Assembly (NCBI GenBank): GCA_029851415.1
Contig: CM056743.1
Span: 92,416,501 to 92,480,500 of the forward strand
DNA from: Eretmocerus hayati
Lineage: Eukaryota; Arthropoda; Insecta; Hymenoptera; Aphelinidae
DNA: 64,000 bases
Direction of reading: 5' to 3'
Numbering within the stretch: the first letter of the stretch is position 1; the number at the start of each line of letters is the position of its first letter. A model generated the notes under the pieces. It was not told where the DNA came from, did not search any database, and saw nothing but the letters and a program-made list of their open reading frames with translations. Below are positions 55,330-64,000 of this stretch, piece after piece. A program made the position numbers and the translations under genes.

Positions 55330-57460
55330 ATTCCAGAACAAGGATTGAGAGGAAGGTGCTGTGAGTTTATTGTGTCCATCTTCAAAACCAAAACTGATTG
55401 ATCGAAAAAATGGGAATACGTCAGGCATGGAATCTCATAGGGAGACTGTTCATATTGATGTAGACAAGCAATCATTTTTGGAGCCCGGCAATCGAAAACA
55501 GCAGAAACTGGGAGATCGTGTACTGGTCAGTAGGATTTCTTGTATCGTCCAGGATCAAAATTAGTCAATAAACCACTACAGCTATCGAGCGAAATCGATA
55601 CTCGTAGGAGATCCTGCATCAAAGTGACAAATACTTCGCTTTCCAGCAAGAACAAGACTTCCATCGATTTCTGGTATGTTATATGTAGTGAAAGCACCTT
55701 TCGTTTGATTAATTTGATGGATGACTAGTTGCAAGAATTCTACGAATATATCGATCCTCTGTTTCATCCCCCCCGAAGACAATCAAGGCACGATAAATGT
55801 TTAGAAGAATCTCTAGCCATGCGGAATAATTCCAAGTCCAGGGGTGTCAAGCGTGGTAGAGTCCTTCCCCTCAAGCCCCTCCAGTCATGTGTAGAGCGCG
55901 CCGCGGCGTCGCAAGGAAGGGGCTCCTCCGCCGTGAGCCGCGACGCTCTCCGCACTTGACTGGAGGGGCTTGAGGGGAGGGACTCTACTCCGCTTGACAA
56001 CCCTGTCCAAGTCTGTTCTGGGGGGAGGGGAGACAGATCTTCCCCCTCATTTGCTGTAGATAGTTGGTCATCAAGGAGTATGTGATCGTTCCTTGCATCG
56101 ACGGTACATTGAATAGATGACGAGTTCAACATGCACCATGCAGCGCTTGATCAAGTTGCAACAGATGATTATTACTCAGGTAAAGATCTTGCAAGAATAT
56201 TTTTGGCACCATGAAGCTATATGATCTAGAAGGGGAAATTAGTGGCATCACACTCAATGATGCGTCAAATAACACCACATTCATTGAAGAGCTTGCCATA
56301 TTACTTCGATCAGAAATTATTTCTTTTGATACCGAAGATCAACATTTTTGCTGCTTTGCACGCGTTCTTGATCTGGTAGTTCAAGACGTGTTGGAATTAT
56401 TGAATTTAACTACTGAAGATGATTCTTCCATCTATGGTGAATACGCTGAAGATGATCGCGAAGTCCCATTGGGAGAAGATTGAGATGATCTCAATTGTGA
56501 AGAATCGATACATGATGTCATTAGCAAAATGCGGGTAAGCACGCTTGAATTACTCTGTGGTGCTGTCAAGATTGGATTTTCCAAGCCAATCGATGATATT
56601 GCTACCAGATGAAATAGCACGTGTGGAATGCTGGAAGGAGCGAATTCTGAAAGACCAGTTATTGATATGCTTTGTAGCAGCGATGATAGATTGAAGGAGT
56701 ATCAGTTTTCCGATAACGAATGGTCACTCGTGTAACGGATTCCGACTTTTCACGTGTTGTTCAATGAGGTATTTGTCATAGTTTCTGGTAAAGAAGATGA
56801 AAATTTAATATTCGCAGCAGTTGTTTTCAGTGTGTTAATCAATAAGATCGAAGAGGCCGCCCAAGACCCCGCTAACAAAATCAATCAAACCAATCTGGAC
56901 GAGAAGTTCCTCTTGGCTCTTCAGTAAAGTCAAGACAAGCTACTTAAGCACTATCGAAAATGCAATTAGGTATACCTGGTGTCTCTCATTTCAGATCCTC
57001 GATGTAAAGTGGCTGGATTACATATCAAACAATGGGGGTCTCTGCTGAAAGTTGAGGAGGTGAAGAAACTTGAGCGAATTTATATCGAGAGGAATACTAC
57101 AGGCTTTACTCGAACACAGAACTAAATGGACCGCAAACACTTTCTAGCAAGAATGTTCCACTTAGCTCATGTGCAAATTATGTGTCAACCAGTCCGTCAG
57201 AAAATTAGAAGGGAAAAATGAATAAGTACTTGAAAATACCACGAGCCCCCGTGAATACAGATTCTTTAGAGAGGTGGGGGATATGTTCTGTATCATTCCG
57301 TACACTCTCTCGAATGGCTTGAGATATATTGGCTATCATGGCAAGCTCTGTATCATCGGAGCAACTTTTCTCTCAGGCTGAATTAGTTGTCACTGATACA
57401 GGAACATCTATAGGTAATGAGTCAGTGCATGCAATGGTTTGTACACACTCGTAGGCAGGC
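55330..57460 (+). pseudogene. Decayed hAT transposase (RICESLEEPER/ZBED-like)
   Basis: Fragments in several frames follow hAT order. STFRLINLMDD ... LQEFYEYIDPLFHPPRR (about 55690-55780) matches the N-terminal 'SFR ... NP ... PSR' block. GITLNDASNNTTFIEEL (about 56235) and FCCFARVLDLVVQDVL (about 56348) are the second-Asp and C-x2-(H) blocks, with His replaced by Arg. ATFLSQAELVVTDTG-type sequence with ESVHAMVC (about 57365-57450) is the dimerisation region. Many stops and frame changes are present. A 167-bp MITE sits in it at 55839-56005. No terminal repeats were found with confidence. Confidence 0.75.
55839..56005. mobile_element. hAT-type MITE, 167 bp, with TCCAAGTC duplication
   Basis: The ends CAGGGGTGTCAAGC and GCTTGACAACCCTG bound a GC-rich palindrome. 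The 8-bp TCCAAGTC is present on both sides (55831-55838 and 56006-56013). An 8-bp duplication and CAGGG ends fit hAT. It is inserted in the older, decayed hAT copy. Confidence 0.88.
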
Positions 57461-58256
57461 AGCTCTTTGAGACGTGAAAAATGTGATGTATGGGTAATAT
57501 GGATGTAGAATTTGATCGAAGTTGAGGTAATGGTACACATCACTGTAATTTGTTTCGATCTTTGTTGTGTCAGCATATGTACGGATGATATTTGATTCTC
57601 TTGTCATAAATCTCTCATTCCCGATCAAGGCTGAATTCCCTTATCACTTGCATCATTTTCACCACTCCATATGTATTCCAAGGATAGCTCTTCATTTGTC
57701 ACGATATCGAGAATATCGCGATATATCGAGATGAATTCTCGGACGATAATATTCAAAATCTGGATCATATCGCTATCGACCGATTACCATCCTCATTCAT
57801 ATCGATCTCGTTATCGTCATCGTAGAAATTGTTATCACGATCCGATATGGATGATTCATCGTTCATCGTGGCAGCCCTAACAATAACGAATGCAAAAATT
57901 GGGAGAGGCGGGAAATCCGTGTAAGGAATTACGCAACATCCAACATTCGGAATGCAAGCATTTCAAGGGACGAAATGTTGGGGCGGAAGAATTTAGGGGG
58001 AGTAGGATTCGGAATACAATCATTTGGAGGGATGGGAATGTACAATCATTCAGCATGGATGATACTGCACGCCACGCATAGCTTAGACGCTTTTTCACGA
58101 ATGCTAACACAATTCTGGAATCCACGTTACCAAATCTCTGACCTTGAGCTCCCTGTTTCCTTGATTTTCAGTTTTGCGTGAAAATCAGGCCTATTCGTTT
58201 CAAAAAACTGTCTGACTAGCTGAAGAGAACACCTGTACAATATTTACAGCTCGATA
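57461..58256. other. No supported gene
   Basis: Includes a stretch rich in ATCG/TATCG words (57700-57860), otherwise only short frames on both strands without recognisable content. Confidence 0.35.
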
Positions 58257-58983
58257 TACCGTCAACTGGGGTAACTTTGGGACAGGGGGGGGGGTAACTT
58301 TGGGACGACCCACGAAAGAGTCATTATCACGCGCAATCAGCAAGGTAGATAATCCTGAGGCTCTGGTACCTATTCCCCCTACTTGCGGCACGCATGAGCA
58401 ATGTTTTGCACCGGCGCAAGGTCCTCTATTAGTTGTGGGGTCATTTATAGACAGACTCCATCAAGAGTATGTTTCCAACTCAAAAGACAATCTCTCGGAC
58501 AAATGGGTGAGGTACCAACCTTTGCAAAGTGATTCCAAGGTAACTGAGCTGGATTTCACTTGTCTGCACAGATATCTGAACGAATCCATCATTACACTGG
58601 CGTACTTTCACCCAGTATTCATTTTGTAGCGGAAAAACTAAAAAGTATGTGTTTTCTTCTGTAAACCGGGGTAACTTTGGGACACGATTTGAGCACCCAT
58701 CATTCTGGCCGAGGATGTCCGAATATACTTTCATAACTCTCAATCAAGAACTGGGACTGTAAGCTTTCGATTGACCACAGACACAATGCAATTCTGATGC
58801 AACTGATGTGAGATATACAGGTTACAAGAGTTTTAAGGAGAACAATGCGATTTTCGTCCCGAAGTTACCCCAGTTGATGATCGCCGTGGAATTCCCTATA
58901 TAATGTATGCTGTCCCAAAGTTACCCCAAACCGGTTTAACTTAGGGACACGACTTTGAGCACTCATATCTCCAACTAGAGATG

Positions 58984-60412
58984 CACGGTTGGCCTGAACT
59001 GACTTTAACCCAAAGATGCTTGCCCCTCAGGATTGATTTTTCTCACTTCAAGTACATGATAAATGGAAGTTTTTCCCGCAGAAAAGGGACTCTTTCGTCG
59101 AGCCGTTTTTTAAAAAAGTGAAATTTATGGTTTCTTATAGGAATTTCCACACTCATCTATCCATGCGCGATTAAAATGCAGTTGTCGGCCAACTTCCCCG
59201 AAATTTATTCTCAATCACATCGAAATACGTTAAAATCCATCAAAAGGATAGTTTTTAGAAACGATTTTATAGTACAGGCGAATATCCATAATCCGACGAT
59301 GTCGAGAGACAAGCGATGATGTCGCACGGTCAGCCTAAACTGACTTCAGCCTAAAGGTCCTTGCTACTCAGATTTCTCCTTTTGTCTTCAAGTACGTGAT
59401 AAATGGTAGTTGTTTCCCGCAAGAATGAGAACATCCGACGGAGCTACAATCGAAACAAGTCAAATTGAAATATTTTGAATCTTGATTCAAACATTATTTC
59501 CAGAATAATTACGGATGAGCTTCGAAATCGACCTTTGATACATATTTGCGTGTATCATTATTATCCAGAAAGTATAGATCAACAATAATCAATGCTCGGA
59601 AGTTCATGAGAAAAAACACACTTCAAAGTGGAACAATTCTATGAATAATAAATTACAATTTGATTGTGCATACTGTTGTACACACACGAAGCTGTAACAA
59701 GTTTCTCCTTATATTGAGGATTTTTGCTTCATGCAATTTCTTCATGTCAAGTTGAAGTCAAAATTTGTTCATTCCAAGAACTGCTCACTATAGAATCCGA
59801 GGCCCATCCTCTTCATCTCACAGAACTATTCAAGGTGAAAGAATACCGCGTGAACTCTCGGGGAAACTGGAATCTCCAACTCTAAATAACTTCTTCAAAA
59901 TGTTCCTACACACGATCTATAACTTGTTTCCAGTTCATTCCCGAAACACGAACTCACTACTTCCCTGAAATCCTTGAATGATTGAGCAAATTTCTTGATG
60001 CGGTGATGATTCGGAGTCTGAAGTAGATCAACATTTTCCAGCAATTTTTTGCAAGAATTTCCTTTGAAAGCGGGATAACCTCGAGTTACCTCACGTTGAA
60101 CGTGACAAGCGTTTGCCCAATCCAGAGATTCTGCTTCAAAATATTTCATCATATGCATGAGAATAAAATTGACTACGCCAATCATTAGATGTTACTTTGG
60201 CGAAGGAACAAATTCTTCATTTTAATCGTGCATGGATAGATTACTATGGAAATTCCAATAAAAAACCATAAATTTCACATTTTTCAAAAACGGCTCGACG
60301 AAAGATTTTCATTCTTGCGGGAAAAACTTCCATTTATCATGTACTTGAAGTGAGAAGAATCGATTCTGAGGGGCAAGCATCTTTGGGTTGAAGTCAGTTC
60401 AGGCCAACCGTG
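58984..60412. mobile_element. Internally deleted Chapaev-like element, GATG duplication
   Basis: CACGGTTGGCCTGAACTGACTT at the left end (58984) is inverted at 60390-60412. GATG occurs on both sides (58980-58983 and 60413-60416). The ends resemble those of the intact element at 51078-55076 (CACGGTGTGCCTGAA). Inverted subterminal blocks reach about 200 bp inward on each side. A further left-end-like motif (CACGGTCAGCCTAAACTGAC) occurs at about 59329. Contains only a transposase scrap. Confidence 0.85.
59895..60185 (-). pseudogene. Chapaev-like transposase fragment
   Basis: A 96-codon frame, MIGVVNFILMHMMKYFEAES followed by EVTRGYPAFKGNSCKKLLENVDLL and VVSSCFGNELE. It parallels LGVVNTIFTHM, AFKGNSCKILLDNVDLL and VVSSCFGQNLN of the intact transposase (about 53970-54210). 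It covers roughly one seventh of that protein. It shows that the shortened element was once autonomous or derived from such a copy. Confidence 0.85.
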
Positions 60413-60572
60413 GATGTCCAAATGCACTTTATAAATACCGCAATTGAAAGCTGAAGCTGTAAGCTTTCGATTGACTACACATACAATGCGTTTCTGGTAT
60501 AAGACGTACAAGTTCCACGAGTTTGAAGGGAAAAATGCGATTTTTGTCCCAAAGTTACCCCAGTTGACGGTA

Positions 60573-61561
60573 GCTAGTTATCGTCTGTTTCCATTTCCGA
60601 CCATTAACTCCGTAATATATATCACATGTGATCATTTTCTATTACTTTGTGAAATGCTGACACATCATCGAGTTTTATCTGGTGATTCGTCAATTAGGGT
60701 TGCAGAACATTCACAGGAGAGGAAGATGTGAATATCGGAGAAAACCCCACGCCTGGAGCCCGAAACCCAGAAGTCAAAACTTGGAAATAAACGCGCTGAC
60801 AACTCGACTTACTGTACATACTCCCATCACCAAAGGATGAGGAGTCGTGTATGAAGTGCAAGCCCTTTGGGGGGACTTGGGATTTTGGAATTTCGGTAAG
60901 TCATAGGACCGAGTGTTTTGAGAACCAACGAATAGAACAGGCGATGTGATTAACCTATGACACGTTTCCACCACTCCAGCTCGATGAAACCTTGCGTCGT
61001 TCATAGGATCTGTACTCCTATACAGGTCTATATTCGTTGACAACTTCATCACTGGCGGCAGATTTGCGTCAATAAAGTATGACTGCCTTTGACTGTAGAG
61101 GTCGTACTGTAAAAGTGTACGGCGCACACACGCACGTGCCGCAACTTGTCTTACGAATTTTGCCATCACATAATGATCATGACTAGTCTATGCAATATAA
61201 ACATCGGGTGACTACAAAACATACGGAAGGCCATCCATGAACAAGTTTTCCGCGCCAAAGTACACTCGAAGCGACCCGAACTGTTCACATGGCATCCACC
61301 TCGGAAGTCTCTCAAGTTGGTCGAAGTGTGGACAATTTAGGTTACTCCCGATTGTACATTACTGATCGTGCATGGATTAGTCAGAAGAAATCCTGAACCG
61401 AATCAGTAAGTCAACAGTGCGTGCGCCATCGACTATGTACTCTTCCATAGGATCCCACACAACCACACGCGTGCACGCATGCCACACACACTCCGTTTAT
61501 ATATACTCATCGTTCATACCCGTCGAACTCAAAGTATATCATAACAAAAGTATTGTCCATT
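60573..61561. other. No supported gene
   Basis: A 131-codon minus-strand frame (60774-61169) has no recognised motif and no splice context. Nothing else seen. Confidence 0.35.
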
Positions 61562-62305
61562 ACCCACCACTAATTCGCCAGTTACGTGAAGCTGGCCCGC
61601 CACTTTGAGATGAATACACCAAAAAATCAAGTAAACAATCCTCTATCCAATGGTACAACTCTTTTAATTTGAACAATCTGACCATTTGAGCAATGAATTT
61701 CCAAAGTGCTAAAGTATCGACCCCCACCAAAACACAATAAACGCTCATTACCCCGCGAATGTATGTAGTAGGGAAACCCACGCGGGCTTAATTGGAAGCT
61801 CTTGATTTGACCATATCGATTAAAGCATCAGAACTTATCATCATTGTCGCAAAATTGTTTGAACAGACTGAGAGAAGTCCCCTTGTATGAGGTACAGGCC
61901 AGCAGGAGAGGGGGAGCGAAGGGGGAGCACGCATGGTGCGCGTAGCACCCACCAGTAGGCACCTGCCTATACCTTATACACGGGGACTTCTCCCAGTGTG
62001 TTTGAACAATTTTGCGTCAATAGTGATAAGTTCTGATGATTCAGTCGATATGGTCAAATTGAGAGCTTCAAATTGATCCCGCGTAAGTTTTCCTACTGCA
62101 TATATTCGCGGAGTTATAAGCATTTCTTGTATTCTGGTGGGGGGTGATGTTTCAGCACTTTGAAAATTAATTCCTCAAAAGGTCGAATTGTTCAAATTGA
62201 AAGAGTTGCACCATTGAATTCAGGATTATTTGCTTGAGTTTTTGGTATATTCATCTCAAAGTGGCGGGCCAACTTCATGGAACTTAATTCGCCGGAGTGT
62301 TGGAG
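61562..62305. mobile_element. Foldback element with a MITE at its centre
   Basis: GGCCCGCCACTTTGAGATGAATA (about 61594) is inverted at about 62250-62272. CGCAAAATTG (61848) faces CAATTTTGCG (62006). The arms are about 290-300 bp; outer ends are imprecise. The loop holds the 135-bp unit at 61866-62000. Confidence 0.7.
61866..62000. mobile_element. 135-bp MITE with TTTGAACA duplication
   Basis: ACTGAGAGAAGTCCCC at the left pairs with GGGGACTTCTCCCAGT at the right. TTTGAACA lies on both sides (61858-61865 and 62001-62008). The 8-bp duplication suggests a hAT-type MITE. The edges are ambiguous by one or two bases because CA/TG could belong to the element. Confidence 0.75.
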
Positions 62306-62311
62306 AAAGCT

Positions 62312-62327
62312 GGGGGGGGGGGGGGGG
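62312..62327. repeat. Run of 16 G
   Basis: A homopolymer directly beside the foldback end. Length may be affected by sequencing error; G-quadruplex capable. Confidence 0.8.
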
Positions 62328-63065
62328 CATATTTGCGTTCACTCATGCAATTGTTCCTGTATATCAATACTCTCGCTCTACGTTCCGGCTGATGTTTACT
62401 CATTTTGATCACGTTCCGTTTCGTATATCATAATAGGAATAAAATTCGTTCAATAATCCGAATTGATTCCGTTCATTCTCGTCAATCATAAACACAATTC
62501 CGACTGGTCTCATTCAGTTTTGTTCCGCATAGTCCCAATCGGGATCAATCTCGTTTAGTTACGTCCTCTCAAACGAGATAGTTACGTTCGAATATGTTGA
62601 CCATTCTAATCAAACGTTCCAATCATGTTCCGTTTCGGTCGTCGTGAACGTAATCATGCATGGTAAACGTTTCGCTTCGTTTGTTTCGACAACATCTCTG
62701 TTGGAATCCGTTTAGTTTTTAGCTGAATCATCCTTCGTTTTCAGTCAGTTTTGTTCCTCATGAATGGTATATGAGACAGTATCTATATTGAATATTCATG
62801 TTTAGTTTTGTTTGAAGGAAAAAGCTAAACGGGATTCTGGAATTTCGATCATGGTTATTGAAAATCAAAACAAAACTCAACATCATTAGAATGGAACCGA
62901 AATGGACCAAACAGAACGAGTCATACGTTTTGTTACGAACTGTGATAGAAAGAGTAGCCAAAGCCCTGGTTCAAAGTTCTCCCATCTACTTGTGAAGCTG
63001 GATCGATTCACAAGGGATTGAGAAATATTTCATATGATACGGATCCGCATAACCGGACTACTTAC
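62328..63065. other. Intronic sequence of the AMPK gamma gene, no exon seen
   Basis: Downstream, in gene orientation, of the exon at 63066-63221. Contains imperfectly repeated TTCCGTTTCG-type words (62380-62720). No further gamma-subunit exon was recognised. Confidence 0.4.
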
Positions 63066-63221
63066 ATAGAGTGATAAGAAACGAAGGATTCTCTTATGAG
63101 TTAATATATATAATACATTCCCTGTAGCTGAGTCAATGACTGGTAATCGGTGGATTCTGTTGTCAACCAGCGACCTAACGCCATCAAAAAGAGTAGCTTC
63201 AGGACCAATGCTTATCAAGGG
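63066..63221 (-). CDS. SNF4Agamma: AMP-activated protein kinase gamma subunit, one CBS-domain exon
   Basis: Minus strand. The acceptor GACAAATTCAG ends at 63222; 52 codons follow (156 bp, phase 0 at both ends by the reading used) and the donor is CTCTAT|GTAAGT (intron begins at 63065). The peptide [18 protein letters not shown], then [10 protein letters not shown] and [15 protein letters not shown], matches the CBS repeat core of gamma subunits. HRLPVID and THKRILRFL are nearly invariant in animals. In the AMPK heterotrimer the gamma subunit binds AMP/ADP/ATP in the cytosol and nucleus and sets kinase activity. The exon is undamaged and is the best host-gene anchor in the window. Neighbouring exons lie outside or were not found. 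Confidence 0.9.
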
Positions 63222-63765
63222 CTGAATTTGTCCTCCCAGGACGCCTGGAGATTGAGATTTGAAAATTAGTCAAATTTGTTGGATGTTCATGTAATAATTG
63301 ATCTTCACTCAGGGGAGAATTATTGTGGGGTTGACGGAGCAGAGCAGGATTCCAGTAACTCACGAAATGTCAGGAATCATGATAGTGACAGAGGGAATTA
63401 TTCTGAGAGTTAAGCCCTCGATCTACCATCAAAAATCTTGAAGACAGACGAGACAACCAACGAGATTTGACGGTAATTATGTGCACATCATATCATTCAT
63501 TCAGATTCAGTTGATGCACATCGTCCCTCTAGTTCAAGAGAGCTCGGAGTGGATTCCCAAAAATTGAATGGACGCTATGGAGAGAGGGAAAGAATGCTCG
63601 GTTCAGTCTCTACTTCTCAAGCAGAGTGACTCACATATCTACAACAAACAACATACAACTGTCCGATTAATATTGGTAGAAATTACGTAACCGTATCATT
63701 CATAATAATGATGAATACAAAGAAAGCTAGATGAGAACCCTGGAGTACCAGTAGTCTATAAACCG
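63222..63765. other. Probable intron of the AMPK gamma gene
   Basis: No further exon recognised on the minus strand; no repeats of note. Confidence 0.4.
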
Positions 63766-63767
63766 AT

Positions 63768-63900
63768 ATAGCGAGACGATCCTCCGCGATGCCATCCCCC
63801 TCCACCCCCGGGGGGTCAAGTGCGTTATAGCGAGGTGACCCTCAGCAGCCCCCTCCCCCGGGGGGTAAAGTACGATATAGCGAGATGACCCCCGCCGTGC
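63768..63900. repeat. GC-rich tandem repeat, unit about 50-60 bp
   Basis: TATAGCGAG recurs at about 63768, 63827 and 63877. Each is followed by a C-rich block, and the first two by CCCCCGGGGGGT and AAGT-CG. Two full units and a partial third. Confidence 0.75.
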
Positions 63901-64000
63901 CCACCCCCACGACCCCCAAGATCAAAACATGAACCCAGTGCGCCCCATGACCCAGCCCGGGTGATGGTGTCTCGTAACCCATACCCCCTCTCTTCCCCAG

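Larger units (their letters stand above)
58259..60570. mobile_element. Tc1-like TIR element cluster, TA target site
   Basis: CCGTCAACTGGGGTAACTTT at the left end is exactly inverted at the right end; TA flanks both sides (58257-58258 and 60571-60572). Inside are further copies of the same end motif: GGGGTAACTTTGGGAC at about 58667, its inverse at about 58857, and an inverse/direct pair at about 58912-58955. So one or two smaller units of about 220 bp are stacked in it. The rightmost unit is split by the Chapaev-like element at 58984-60412. A 109-codon frame at 58300-58629 is unrecognised. No Tc1 transposase is present. Confidence 0.75.

Noticed and set aside
58300..58629. 109-codon frame inside the Tc1-like element as a transposase
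   Set aside because: No DDE or helix-turn-helix signature visible; left as unrecognised sequence.
60774..61169. 131-codon minus-strand frame as a gene
   Set aside because: No recognisable domain, no splice or promoter context, and such lengths occur by chance in 64 kb.

Overview
The window looks like a piece of an insect nuclear genome, dense in transposable elements. The one confident host-gene piece is a minus-strand exon of the AMP-activated protein kinase gamma subunit (63066-63221), with consensus splice sites. The elements present are typical of insects: R1-clade and other LINEs, an LTR element with a baculovirus-F-like Env, hAT, Chapaev-like and Tc1/mariner-like transposons, and many foldback elements. 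There are no bacterial operons, rRNA genes or CRISPR arrays. Species cannot be named from the sequence. The secreted/RING-type open frames resemble the kind of gene reported as expanded in some plant-galling insects, but that is only a resemblance.

Layout. 1-2225: a decayed Maverick-type integrase carrying two palindromic insertions. 2298-6331: a LINE reverse-transcriptase scrap on the minus strand, then a decayed R1-clade LINE on the plus strand. 6332-9899: a probable LTR and a decayed env gene on the minus strand, interrupting the R1 element. 9869-13172: a giant foldback element with smaller palindromes inside it. 13300-17452: three Cys-rich open frames without recognised function. 17453-23640: sparse sequence, then two tandem-repeat arrays (about 98 bp and about 535 bp units). 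23658-23930: a short SIAH-type RING exon. 23997-26002: an apparently complete hAT element. 26759-28767: exons of a probable secreted Arg/Pro-rich protein and a second RING exon, cut off by a LINE fragment. 29585-30964: another foldback element. 30965-36039: nothing convincing. 36040-43195: two copies of one LINE family on the minus strand, the second nearly full length with an intact ORF1. 45545-50220: an AT-rich locus with duplicated TATA/initiator promoters, a small spliced gene, a 1.53-kb tandem duplication and five copies of a 175-bp repeat, flanked by related AGATA-rich direct repeats. 51078-55076: an apparently intact Chapaev-like transposon encoding a two-exon transposase. 55330-57460: a decayed hAT with a MITE inside. 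58259-60570: a Tc1-like TIR element containing an internally deleted relative of the Chapaev-like element. 61562-62305: a foldback element with a MITE at its centre. 63066-63221: the AMPK gamma exon. 63768-63900: a GC-rich tandem repeat.

Most coding capacity here belongs to mobile elements, nested several levels deep, and many target-site duplications can be read directly. The regions most likely to hold undescribed host biology are the Cys-rich/RING gene territory (13.3-28.8 kb) and the compact repeated locus at 45.5-50.2 kb. All gene models are from eye inspection of frames and splice signals; none has been tested by alignment or RNA evidence.
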